Source: an uncultured Klebsiella sp.
Lineage (GTDB): Bacteria > Pseudomonadota > Gammaproteobacteria > Enterobacterales > Enterobacteriaceae
Direction: 5' to 3'
DNA: 13,120 nt
Assembly (NCBI GenBank): GCA_902490055.1
Contig: CABUCP010000037.1
Location: 1 to 13,120, forward strand
Each line of letters begins with the position of its first letter. Within the stretch, counting starts at the first letter, position 1. Positions 7,108 to 13,120 of the stretch are shown here, one piece after another. The position numbers and the translations under genes are program-made. Below the pieces are notes generated by a model. That model worked only from the letters and a program-made list of their open reading frames with translations, had not been told where the DNA came from and ran no database searches.

Positions 7108-8043
7108 ATGGAAAATTTAGACGTCATTACCATCGGCGAAGCCATGGCGATGTTTGTCGCCACTGAAACCGGCGAACTGGCAGAGGTTGAACGCTTTATC
7201 AAACGCGTCGCCGGCGCCGAACTGAACGTCGCGACCGGCCTCGCGCGCCTGGGTCTGAAGGTGGGCTGGGTGAGCCGCGTCGGTAACGATAGCTTTGGCC
7301 GCTTCGTGCTCAATTCGCTGGCGAAAGAAGGCATTGACGCGCGCGGCGTGGCCGTTGATGAGCACTATGCCACCGGTTTCCAGATGAAATCTAAAGTCGA
7401 AAATGGAACCGATCCCATTGTGGAGTATTTCCGTAAAGGTTCGGCAGCCAGCCATTTGTCGACGGACGATTTCCGCGCCGATTACTTCACCAGCGCCCGC
7501 CATCTGCACTTAAGCGGCGTCGCCGCCGCGCTGTCCGATAGCTCCTATGCGCTGTTGGAACATGCGGCGAAAGTGATGAAAGCGGAAGGGAAAACCCTCT
7601 CTTTCGACCCAAACCTGCGCCCGGTGCTGTGGAAAAGCGAAGCTGAAATGGTAGAGAAACTTAACCGCCTCGCCTGCCAGGCCGATTGGGTGTTACCCGG
7701 CTTAAAAGAGGGCGCGATTCTTACCGGCCAGCAGACGCCGGAAGGCATCGCTGATTTCTATCTCTCCCGCGGCGTTCAGGCGGTGGTGATTAAAACCGGC
7801 TGCGACGGCGCGTGGTTCAAAACCGCTCGCGGCGAACAGGGAAGCGTCGCGGCGATCAAAGTCGACAACGTGGTGGATACCGTGGGCGCCGGCGACGGTT
7901 TTGCCGTCGGAGTGATTAGCGCCTTGCTGGAAGGCAAGACGCTGACCCAGGCGGTTAACCGCGGCAATAAAATCGGCTCGCTGGCCATCCAGGTACAGGG
8001 CGATAGCGAAGGGCTGCCCACCCGCGAAGCGCTGGGCGAATAA
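7108..8043 (+). CDS. kguK: 2-ketogluconate kinase (PfkB family)
   Basis: A 311-residue ribokinase/PfkB-family sugar kinase. The N-terminal substrate-binding motif (ITIGEAMAMF, then GAELNVATGLARLG at about 36-49) and the C-terminal ATP/anion-hole signature DTVGAGDGF (257-265, catalytic Asp263) are both intact. In the kgu pathway this kinase phosphorylates 2-ketogluconate at O-6 using ATP. By sequence alone a 2-keto-3-deoxygluconate kinase would look similar; placement between kguE and kguT and downstream of a PtxS-type regulator favours 2-ketogluconate. GAGGA from the end of kguE serves as its ribosome-binding site. A 100-nt gap with a hairpin separates it from kguT. Confidence 0.87.
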   Translation: MENLDVITIGEAMAMFVATETGELAEVERFIKRVAGAELNVATGLARLGLKVGWVSRVGNDSFGRFVLNSLAKEGIDARGVAVDEHYATGFQMKSKVENGTDPIVEYFRKGSAASHLSTDDFRADYFTSARHLHLSGVAAALSDSSYALLEHAAKVMKAEGKTLSFDPNLRPVLWKSEAEMVEKLNRLACQADWVLPGLKEGAILTGQQTPEGIADFYLSRGVQAVVIKTGCDGAWFKTARGEQGSVAAIKVDNVVDTVGAGDGFAVGVISALLEGKTLTQAVNRGNKIGSLAIQVQGDSEGLPTREALGE

Positions 8044-8096
8044 TCTTTTCACGCAAAACAGCCGTCCTGTACCCTACATACAGCGCGGCACAGCAG

Positions 8097-8114
8097 CGCC
8101 CGTCCCGGCGGGCG
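8097..8114 (+). other. Intercistronic hairpin between kguK and kguT
   Basis: CGCCCG (8097-8102) pairs with CGGGCG (8109-8114) around a 6-nt loop inside the only sizeable gap of the operon (8044-8143). No T-run follows, so it is more likely an RNA-processing or stability element than a terminator. A smaller CTGTA...TACAG dyad lies just upstream. Confidence 0.35.
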
Positions 8115-8143
8115 TATGTCACCTCATTAGCAGAGGCAAGCCT

Positions 8144-9424
8144 ATGAACAGTTCAACGAATGCAGCAAAACGCTGGTGGTACATCATGCCTATCGTGTTT
8201 ATCACGTATAGCCTGGCGTACCTCGACCGCGCCAACTTCAGCTTTGCATCGGCCGCGGGCATTACCGAAGATCTTGGTATTACCAAAGGCATCTCATCGT
8301 TGCTCGGCGCCCTTTTCTTCCTCGGTTATTTCTTTTTCCAGATCCCGGGAGCTATCTACGCCGAACGCCGCAGCGTGCGTAAGCTTATCTTTATCTGCCT
8401 GATCCTGTGGGGCGGCTGCGCCTCGCTGACCGGCGTGGTGCATAACATCCCGGCGCTGGCGGCCATCCGCTTTATCCTTGGCGTCGTAGAAGCGGCGGTG
8501 ATGCCGGCAATGCTGATTTATATCAGCAACTGGTTTACTAAATCGGAACGCTCGCGCGCTAATACCTTCCTAATCCTCGGCAACCCGGTCACCGTGCTGT
8601 GGATGTCGGTGGTTTCCGGTTACCTGATCCAGGCGTTCGGCTGGCGTGAAATGTTCATTCTGGAAGGGATCCCGGCGGTCATTTGGGCTTTCTGCTGGTG
8701 GGTACTGGTGAAAGACAAACCGTCGCAGGTGAACTGGCTGGCGGAAAGCGAAAAAGCGGCGCTGCAGGAACAGCTGGAGCGTGAGCAGCAGGGCATTAAA
8801 GCGGTGCGTAACTATAGCGAGGCCTTCCGTTCACGCAACGTGGTGCTGCTGTGCATGCAGTATTTCGCCTGGAGTATTGGGGTGTACGGTTTCGTGCTGT
8901 GGCTGCCGTCGATCATCCGCAGCGGCGGAGAAAATATGGGTATGGTTGAGGTCGGCTGGCTCTCCTCGGTGCCGTATCTGGCGGCCACTATCGCCATGAT
9001 CGTCGTCTCCTGGGCGTCAGATAAAATGCAGAACCGTAAACTGTTCGTCTGGCCGCTGCTGCTGATTGGCGGACTGGCGTTCATCGGCTCCTGGGCGGTC
9101 GGCGCTAACCATTTCTGGGCCTCTTATACCCTGCTGGTGATCGCCGGGGCGGCGATGTACGCGCCATATGGTCCCTTCTTCGCGATTATTCCGGAGATGC
9201 TGCCGCGTAACGTCGCTGGCGGCGCAATGGCGCTGATCAACAGCATGGGGGCGCTGGGCTCCTTCTTTGGCTCATGGTTCGTCGGCTACCTTAATGGCGC
9301 AACCGGCAGCCCATCCGCCTCGTACATTTTTATGGGTGTGGCGCTTTTCGCCTCGGTATGGCTTACTTTGATTGTTAAGCCTGCTAAGAATCAAAAACTT
9401 CCGCTTGGCGCTCATCACGCCTGA
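8144..9424 (+). CDS. kguT: KguT, 2-ketogluconate MFS transporter
   Basis: A 426-residue major-facilitator protein with about 12 hydrophobic segments, of the anion:cation symporter (ACS) family that imports sugar acids by proton symport. The first membrane segment holds the family motif YSLAYLDRANFSFA (Asp28, Arg29, Asn31). Later segments carry GVVEAAVMPAMLIYISNWF and a central hydrophilic loop near residues 190-225. The substrate is inferred from the operon, since ACS members for galactonate, hexuronates or tartrate share this architecture. AGAGG lies about 8 nt before the ATG. The gene follows kguK after an intercistronic hairpin and precedes ghrB by 24 nt. Confidence 0.87.
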   Translation: MNSSTNAAKRWWYIMPIVFITYSLAYLDRANFSFASAAGITEDLGITKGISSLLGALFFLGYFFFQIPGAIYAERRSVRKLIFICLILWGGCASLTGVVHNIPALAAIRFILGVVEAAVMPAMLIYISNWFTKSERSRANTFLILGNPVTVLWMSVVSGYLIQAFGWREMFILEGIPAVIWAFCWWVLVKDKPSQVNWLAESEKAALQEQLEREQQGIKAVRNYSEAFRSRNVVLLCMQYFAWSIGVYGFVLWLPSIIRSGGENMGMVEVGWLSSVPYLAATIAMIVVSWASDKMQNRKLFVWPLLLIGGLAFIGSWAVGANHFWASYTLLVIAGAAMYAPYGPFFAIIPEMLPRNVAGGAMALINSMGALGSFFGSWFVGYLNGATGSPSASYIFMGVALFASVWLTLIVKPAKNQKLPLGAHHA

Positions 9425-9448
9425 ACGACTAACGCACCGGAGATTCGC

Positions 9449-10420
9449 ATGAAGCCGTCTGTCATTCTCTATAAAACGCTTCCCGACGACCTATTACATC
9501 GTCTGGAGGAACACTTTTCCGTGACTCAGGTGAAAAACCTAAGCCCGGAAACCGTTTCACAGCACGCGGAGGCCTTCGCCGAAGCGGAGGGCTTGCTGGG
9601 GTCCAGTGAAAAGGTTGATGCCGCCCTGCTGGAGAAAATGCCGAAGCTGCGTGCGACCTCCACCGTTTCCGTCGGCTACGATAATTTCGACGTCGATGCG
9701 CTGAACGCACGTAAAGTGCTGCTGATGCATACGCCGACCGTCCTTACTGAGACCGTCGCCGATACGGTGATGGCGCTGGTGCTGAGCACCGCGCGTCGGG
9801 TAGTTGAGGTGGCTGAACGCGTGAAAGCAGGCGAATGGACCAAAAGCATCGGGCCGGACTGGTTCGGCTGCGATGTACACCATAAAACCTTGGGGATCGT
9901 CGGCATGGGCCGCATTGGCATGGCGCTGGCCCAGCGCGCCCACCACGGTTTCGGCATGCCGATTCTATATAACGCCCGCCGTCAACATCCGCAGGCGGAA
10001 GAGCGCTTTAACGCCCGCTACTGCGATCTCGATACCCTGTTACAGGAAGCGGATTTCGTCTGCCTGATCCTGCCGCTGAGCGAAGAGACTCATCATCTGT
10101 TTGGTCAAGCGCAGTTTGCCAAAATGAAATCTTCAGCCATCTTCATTAACGCCGGGCGCGGCCCGGTCGTTGACGAACAGGCGCTAATTGATGCGCTGCA
10201 GACCGGAGAGATCCACGCCGCGGGTCTGGATGTTTTCGAGCACGAACCGCTGGCGAAAGACTCGCCGCTGCTGACGTTGCCGAACGTGGTTGCGCTGCCG
10301 CACATCGGTTCCGCCACCTATGAGACCCGCTATAACATGGCGGCCTGCGCGGTGGATAACCTGATTGACGCGTTGAACGGTAAGGTCGAGAAGAACTGCG
10401 TGAACCCGCAGGTCAGGTAG
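9449..10420 (+). CDS. ghrB: Glyoxylate/hydroxypyruvate/2-ketogluconate reductase
   Basis: A 323-residue D-2-hydroxyacid dehydrogenase closely similar to E. coli GhrB (TkrA). It reduces 2-ketogluconate to gluconate and also glyoxylate and hydroxypyruvate, with NADPH preferred. The Rossmann glycine motif is Gly152-Met-Gly154-Arg-Ile-Gly157, and Arg177-Arg178 after the second strand suit NADPH phosphate binding. The catalytic triad is Arg237 (NAGRG), Glu266 (FEHEP) and His285 (LPHIGSA). In E. coli this gene directly follows yiaD; here it ends the kgu operon, 24 nt after kguT with CGGAG as ribosome-binding site. In Pseudomonas the equivalent slot is kguD, a 2-keto-6-phosphogluconate reductase of the same superfamily, so this enzyme may use either form. 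Confidence 0.93.
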   Translation: MKPSVILYKTLPDDLLHRLEEHFSVTQVKNLSPETVSQHAEAFAEAEGLLGSSEKVDAALLEKMPKLRATSTVSVGYDNFDVDALNARKVLLMHTPTVLTETVADTVMALVLSTARRVVEVAERVKAGEWTKSIGPDWFGCDVHHKTLGIVGMGRIGMALAQRAHHGFGMPILYNARRQHPQAEERFNARYCDLDTLLQEADFVCLILPLSEETHHLFGQAQFAKMKSSAIFINAGRGPVVDEQALIDALQTGEIHAAGLDVFEHEPLAKDSPLLTLPNVVALPHIGSATYETRYNMAACAVDNLIDALNGKVEKNCVNPQVR

Positions 10421-10437
10421 GCAAGAAAAGCAGAAAC

Positions 10438-10467
10438 CCGGCCGGCGGCGATGGCGCCGTCGGCCGG
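10438..10467. terminator. Long bidirectional hairpin between ghrB and yiaF
   Basis: A 13-bp stem (10438-10450 with 10455-10467) contains one internal G-T wobble and a 4-nt ATGG loop. Read leftward, the stem is followed by a T-rich tail (GTTTCTGCTTTTCTT), a canonical intrinsic terminator for yiaF. Read rightward there is no T-run, so termination of the kgu-ghrB transcript is probably weaker. It lies 17 nt after the ghrB stop and 19 nt after the yiaF stop. Confidence 0.8.
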
Positions 10468-10486
10468 AAGAACAGCGGTGTAACGA

Positions 10487-11197
10487 TTAACGCGTGGCGT
10501 TAACCGCCGCCGTCCAGGCCTGGTTAAAGGCCTGATGCTGGGCGGCCAGCGGAGAGATCAGCGCATTATACTGGCTCGCCTGCTGTGACGTCGGGAACTG
10601 AATACCGTTCGCCACGAAGCTCACCTGCGTCCCCTGCTGAGCGACAAAATCACCCACCTGAACCAGCTGCTGGGTAAATACCTGCGCGGCTGGGATCAGC
10701 GGCTGCAGCGCATTCGCCGGCGCGGTGACGACTTTATTAAACACCTGGTCATAAACCGGCTTCAGATCTTCGGCTTGCTTCAGCGCACCGTGCGCGGCAT
10801 CCGCCTGCATTTTGGCGTTTTCCAACTGCTGGCTCAGCACGCCGAGTGCGCCGTTAGCCTGACGCAGCGGCTCGCGCTGAGTGGTGTAATCCTGGGCAAC
10901 GCGAATCGCATTAACGCTGTCGACCACCGGGCGCAGACCCGCATCCATCGCCTGGCTGACCTGCTGTGAATAAGCGTAGATCACCGCATAATCGGAAACG
11001 AAGGGACCGAACTGTTTTTTCTGATCGGCCGTCAGCGTCGGCAGACGTTCGCCGCTACGCATCGCCGTATTCTGCAGGAAGTCGATGAACGCTTTACGCT
11101 GATCGCCTTCTTTATCAAAACACCCACTCAGGCTAACCACCATTAATATGGCCGCAACGGCCGCAAACCAGCGAGAGCAGGACTTTCCTGTCGCCAT
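10487..11197 (-). CDS. yiaF: YiaF, DUF3053 lipoprotein
   Basis: A 236-residue predicted lipoprotein, identical in length to E. coli YiaF and highly similar (MATGKSCSRWF at the start, GTQVSFVANGIQFPTSQQAS near the end). The signal peptide ends in the lipobox VSLSGC, giving a lipidated Cys26 followed by Phe-Asp, which favours outer-membrane sorting. The rest is mostly helical, with Gln/Ala-rich stretches around residues 100-145 that suggest coiled coils. The function is unknown (DUF3053). AAGGAG lies 7 nt before the ATG. The gene is convergent with ghrB and shares its terminator, and its promoter must lie in the 437-nt region to the right. Confidence 0.94.
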   Translation of the reverse strand: MATGKSCSRWFAAVAAILMVVSLSGCFDKEGDQRKAFIDFLQNTAMRSGERLPTLTADQKKQFGPFVSDYAVIYAYSQQVSQAMDAGLRPVVDSVNAIRVAQDYTTQREPLRQANGALGVLSQQLENAKMQADAAHGALKQAEDLKPVYDQVFNKVVTAPANALQPLIPAAQVFTQQLVQVGDFVAQQGTQVSFVANGIQFPTSQQASQYNALISPLAAQHQAFNQAWTAAVNATR

Positions 11198-11289
11198 TTT
11201 TTTACTCCTTCAGCCAAAAAAAAGCGCAAACAGGCACACGCGTGCCAGACGCTGACAAGGATAGTCCAGGACGGCCTTGCAGGATACCC

Positions 11290-11314
11290 TTTCCTGATAA
11301 TCTTACTCAGGAAA
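11290..11314. repeat. Perfect 8-bp dyad in the yiaF upstream region
   Basis: TTTCCTGA (11290-11297), 9 nt, TCAGGAAA (11307-11314). It lies 93-117 bp before the yiaF start and could be an operator or a stem-loop in the yiaF leader RNA. It lacks the T-run of a terminator. Confidence 0.5.
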
Positions 11315-11415
11315 ACGTCCTTTTTTACCTTTCCGCCGCCAGGCGAGCTCGCTGTTAAGTTCATCACATTTAACGCGATAACTTAAACCCAAAAATGAGT
11401 AATCAACTTTTTGAA

Positions 11416-11433
11416 TTTATTAAAATTAATAAA
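11416..11433. repeat. AT-only inverted repeat
   Basis: TTTATTA-AAAT-TAATAAA is a perfect 7-bp dyad with a 4-nt centre in the AT-rich middle of the yiaF/pcaK gap. It might be a binding site or an upstream promoter element. Low base complexity means it could arise by chance. Confidence 0.35.
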
Positions 11434-11440
11434 TCAGTCC

Positions 11441-11450
11441 ATCACGTGAT
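11441..11450. repeat. 10-bp palindrome ATCACGTGAT
   Basis: A perfect, gapless 10-bp palindrome 11 bp upstream of the distal PcaR-type box. It may be a regulator half-site cluster or chance. I do not recognise the binding protein. Confidence 0.3.
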
Positions 11451-11460
11451 CCGGCAAAAC

Positions 11461-11475
11461 GGACGATAATCGCAC
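11461..11475 (+). promoter_or_regulatory. Distal PcaR-type operator
   Basis: GGACGATAATCGCAC matches the 15-bp Pseudomonas PcaR box GTTCGATAATCGCAC at 13 positions, including 12 contiguous bases, and contains the perfect odd-centred dyad CGATAATCG. PcaR is an IclR-family activator of pca genes that responds to beta-ketoadipate. The box is 159 bp before the pcaK start, 86 bp upstream of a second copy. Confidence 0.65.
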
Positions 11476-11546
11476 GCTTCCTGACCCTGGCGCATTGTCT
11501 GCAGCCAGGTTCGATGATTTGATAAATGAGCGATTAACGACGTTAT

Positions 11547-11561
11547 GTTCGATTATCGCAC
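11547..11561 (+). promoter_or_regulatory. Proximal PcaR-type operator
   Basis: GTTCGATTATCGCAC matches the PcaR box at 14 of 15 positions; the single difference is the central base of the CGAT(A/T)ATCG dyad. It lies 73 bp before the pcaK ATG and about 48 bp upstream of the start site predicted from the weak -10 at 11590-11595, a position typical for an activator. Confidence 0.72.
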
Positions 11562-11634
11562 AAACAACATCCATGACAGCGAGGGAGACTATACCTAAAC
11601 CTCTGTCCCCCGCTCAGCCTGCCAGGAATGCCGT

Positions 11635-12993
11635 ATGAAAAAAACAACCATCGATATTCAGGCTTTTATTAATGAACATCCTTTCACCAAGTACCAATGG
11701 ATGATTCTCGCCTTATGTTTTATTACCGTCGCGATGGACGGATTCGATACCGCGATTATCGGCTTTATTGCCTCAGACCTGGTGCAGGAATGGGGCGTGG
11801 AAAAATCCGCGCTGGGCCCGGTCATGAGCGCCGCGCTGGTCGGCCTGGCCGTCGGCGCGCTAACCGCCGGGCCGCTGGCCGACCGTATTGGCCGCAAAAA
11901 AGTGCTGATTATGTCGATCCTGGTATTTGGCGGCTTCAGCCTGTTAACCGCCTTTGCCAGCAGCCTTAACCAGCTGACATTACTGCGTTTCCTTACCGGT
12001 CTGGGCTTAGGCGCGGCGATGCCGAATGCCGCCACGTTGATGAGCGAATATGCCCCGGAGCGCCGCCGCGCGCTGCTGGTCAACTTAATGTTTGTCGGCT
12101 TCCCCATGGGCTCATCGCTGGGCGGTTTTCTTTCAGCGTGGATGATCCCGCATTACGGCTGGCAGAGCGTACTGGTGCTCGGCGGCGTCATGCCGCTGCT
12201 GCTGGCCGTCGTGCTCATTTTCCTGCTGCCGGAATCCGCACGCTATATGGTCGTAAAGCAGCAGCCAGCCCAACGTATCGCCGCCATCCTGAAGCGCATC
12301 GCGCCGCTGCCGGAGGAAGTAGAATTCGAGCTGCGTGAAGCAGGACAGGTGAAAGAGAAATCGGCGATTGGGGTGATTTTCTCCCCGCGCTACGCCGTGG
12401 GCACCGTGATGCTGTGTCTAACCTATTTTATGGGGCTGCTGATTTTCTATCTGCTGACCAGTTGGCTGCCGCTGTTGATCCGTGAAACCGGCGCCTCAAT
12501 GAGCCAGGCATCTATCATTACCGCGCTGTTCCCGCTCGGCGGCGGGATTGGCGTGCTGATCCTTGGCGCGCTAATGGACAAGATCAATCCCAACAAGGTA
12601 GTTGCCGTCGGCTGGCTGCTTACCGGCGTCTTCGTTTGTCTGGTCGGTTTCTCGACCAGCAGCCTGCTGCTGATGGGAGTAATGGTGTTTATCGCAGGCA
12701 GCATTATGAACGGCGCGCAATCGTCAATGCCGGCGCTGGCCGCGGGATTCTATCCAACACAGGGGCGCGCGACCGGCGTCGCCTGGATGCTCGGCATCGG
12801 CCGCTTCGGCGGGATCCTTGGGGCCTTTAGCGGCGCCTTCCTGATGCAGGCGCAACTGTCGTTCGAGACCATCTTCACCATGCTGGCGATCCCGGCATTT
12901 TTATCCGCCATCGCCCTGTTGGTGAAGTATAAAATCAGCCAGCGCCAGCCCGCCGTTACCCAACAGGATGGCAAGAATCTGCAGAAGGCGTGA
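11635..12993 (+). CDS. pcaK: PcaK-type aromatic acid:H+ symporter
   Basis: A 452-residue, 12-segment major-facilitator transporter of the AAHS family, which imports 4-hydroxybenzoate, protocatechuate and related acids with protons. The TM1 motif DGFDTAIIGF carries the conserved Asp35 and Asp38. The cytoplasmic loop between helices 2 and 3 reads GPLADRIGRKK (79-89). Other PcaK-like segments are LRFLTGLGLGAAMPNAATLMSEYAPE, split across helix 4 and its loop, and FYPTQGRATGVAWMLGIGR near residue 375. The N-terminal lead (ITDxQAFINEHPFTKYQW-like) also resembles Pseudomonas PcaK. AGGA lies 7 nt before the ATG. Two PcaR-type boxes upstream and two hairpins downstream suggest a single-gene unit under beta-ketoadipate control. 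The exact substrate is not proven by sequence. Confidence 0.86.
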   Translation: MKKTTIDIQAFINEHPFTKYQWMILALCFITVAMDGFDTAIIGFIASDLVQEWGVEKSALGPVMSAALVGLAVGALTAGPLADRIGRKKVLIMSILVFGGFSLLTAFASSLNQLTLLRFLTGLGLGAAMPNAATLMSEYAPERRRALLVNLMFVGFPMGSSLGGFLSAWMIPHYGWQSVLVLGGVMPLLLAVVLIFLLPESARYMVVKQQPAQRIAAILKRIAPLPEEVEFELREAGQVKEKSAIGVIFSPRYAVGTVMLCLTYFMGLLIFYLLTSWLPLLIRETGASMSQASIITALFPLGGGIGVLILGALMDKINPNKVVAVGWLLTGVFVCLVGFSTSSLLLMGVMVFIAGSIMNGAQSSMPALAAGFYPTQGRATGVAWMLGIGRFGGILGAFSGAFLMQAQLSFETIFTMLAIPAFLSAIALLVKYKISQRQPAVTQQDGKNLQKA

Positions 12994-12998
12994 ACCGC

Positions 12999-13029
12999 AA
13001 AGAAGGAAAAACTACGTTTTTCCTTCTTT
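12999..13029 (+). terminator. Intrinsic terminator after pcaK
   Basis: AAAGAAGGAAAAA (12999-13011), loop CTACG, TTTTTCCTTCTTT (13017-13029) is a perfect 13-bp stem starting 5 nt after the pcaK stop. The A-rich left and T-rich right arms make it usable in both directions. Confidence 0.8.
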
Positions 13030-13041
13030 ATCAGCAGGCTG

Positions 13042-13065
13042 AAAGCCAGCGCCTGCGCTGGCTTT
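13042..13065. terminator. Second hairpin, probably bidirectional or for a convergent gene
   Basis: AAAGCCAGCG (13042-13051), loop CCTG, CGCTGGCTTT (13056-13065) form a perfect 10-bp stem with A/T ends, 12 nt after the first hairpin. Its position between pcaK and a possible minus-strand gene end (stop at 13086) suits a terminator for the latter as well. Confidence 0.65.
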
Positions 13066-13085
13066 ATCCTTCCAGTCGCTATTGT

Positions 13086-13120
13086 TTACATAAATTTGCC
13101 CAACGCGATGGCGTCTTTAT
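13086..13120 (-). CDS. Possible C-terminal end of a convergent gene
   Basis: Reading leftward from the window edge, the frame gives K-D-A-I-A-L-G-K-F-M and a TAA at 13086-13088. The codons (GCC, ATC, GCG, GGC) look ordinary for this genome, and the stop is followed, reading leftward, by the hairpin at 13042-13065. Only 11 codons are visible, so no family can be named and the call could be chance. Confidence 0.35.
   Translation of the reverse strand, partial: KDAIALGKFM

Larger units (their letters stand above)
11198..11634. other. 437-nt divergent yiaF/pcaK regulatory region
   Basis: No credible gene lies here. The left third (11198-11340) is the presumed yiaF leader and contains a 25-bp dyad. 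The middle (11341-11440) is AT-rich. The right third carries two PcaR-type boxes and the pcaK leader. A weak -10 (TATACC, 11590-11595) without a recognisable -35 precedes pcaK, as expected of an activator-dependent promoter. No clear sigma-70 promoter was found for yiaF. Confidence 0.6.

Noticed and set aside
7368..7381. A PtxS-like half site TGCCACCGGTTTCC inside kguK
   Set aside because: It has 11/14 matches but poor dyad symmetry outside the core, and lies deep in coding sequence where ACCGGTTT arises from common Thr-Gly-Phe codons.

Overview
The window looks like chromosomal DNA from an enteric gamma-proteobacterium of the Klebsiella/Raoultella type. The proteins of the tag-yiaC-bisC-yiaD-ghrB-yiaF backbone closely resemble their E. 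coli counterparts. Two catabolic or transport modules interrupt that backbone: a 2-ketogluconate (kgu) operon, and a PcaK-type aromatic-acid transporter. Neither is present at this place in E. coli K-12, as I recall its gene order. No tRNA, rRNA, CRISPR array, prophage or intact insertion sequence was seen.

Left part (1-5163): a regulatory strip (1-151), probably the upstream control region of a yhjX-type pyruvate transporter gene that would start just left of the window, with a CRP-like site and a YpdB-like direct repeat. Next come yhjY (minus strand, outer-membrane beta-barrel) and a yhjY/tag divergent region holding what looks like an internally deleted ERIC element. The tag-yiaC pair (DNA repair glycosylase and GNAT acetyltransferase, 4-nt overlap) follows and converges on bisC, overlapping it by 32 nt. 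bisC (biotin/methionine sulfoxide reductase) appears to start at a TTG codon. yiaD (OmpA-like lipoprotein) is divergent from bisC and ends at a GC-rich hairpin.

Middle (5229-10467): a PtxS-like LacI-family regulator is followed by four co-directional genes, kguE-kguK-kguT-ghrB. A near-perfect PtxS-type operator (TGGAACCGGTACCA) and a CRP-like site lie between the regulator and kguE. The model is 2-ketogluconate import by KguT, phosphorylation by KguK and reduction by the GhrB-family enzyme, which may act on either free or phosphorylated 2-ketogluconate. The job of the KguE TIM barrel is not explained by this scheme. The block ends at a long hairpin that probably terminates both ghrB and the convergent yiaF.

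Right part (10487-13120): yiaF (DUF3053 lipoprotein, minus strand), then a 437-nt AT-richer intergenic region with several dyads. Two of these match, at 13/15 and 14/15, the PcaR operator known from Pseudomonas pca genes. They precede pcaK (aromatic acid:H+ symporter). Two strong hairpins follow pcaK, and the window closes in what may be the last codons of a convergent minus-strand gene.
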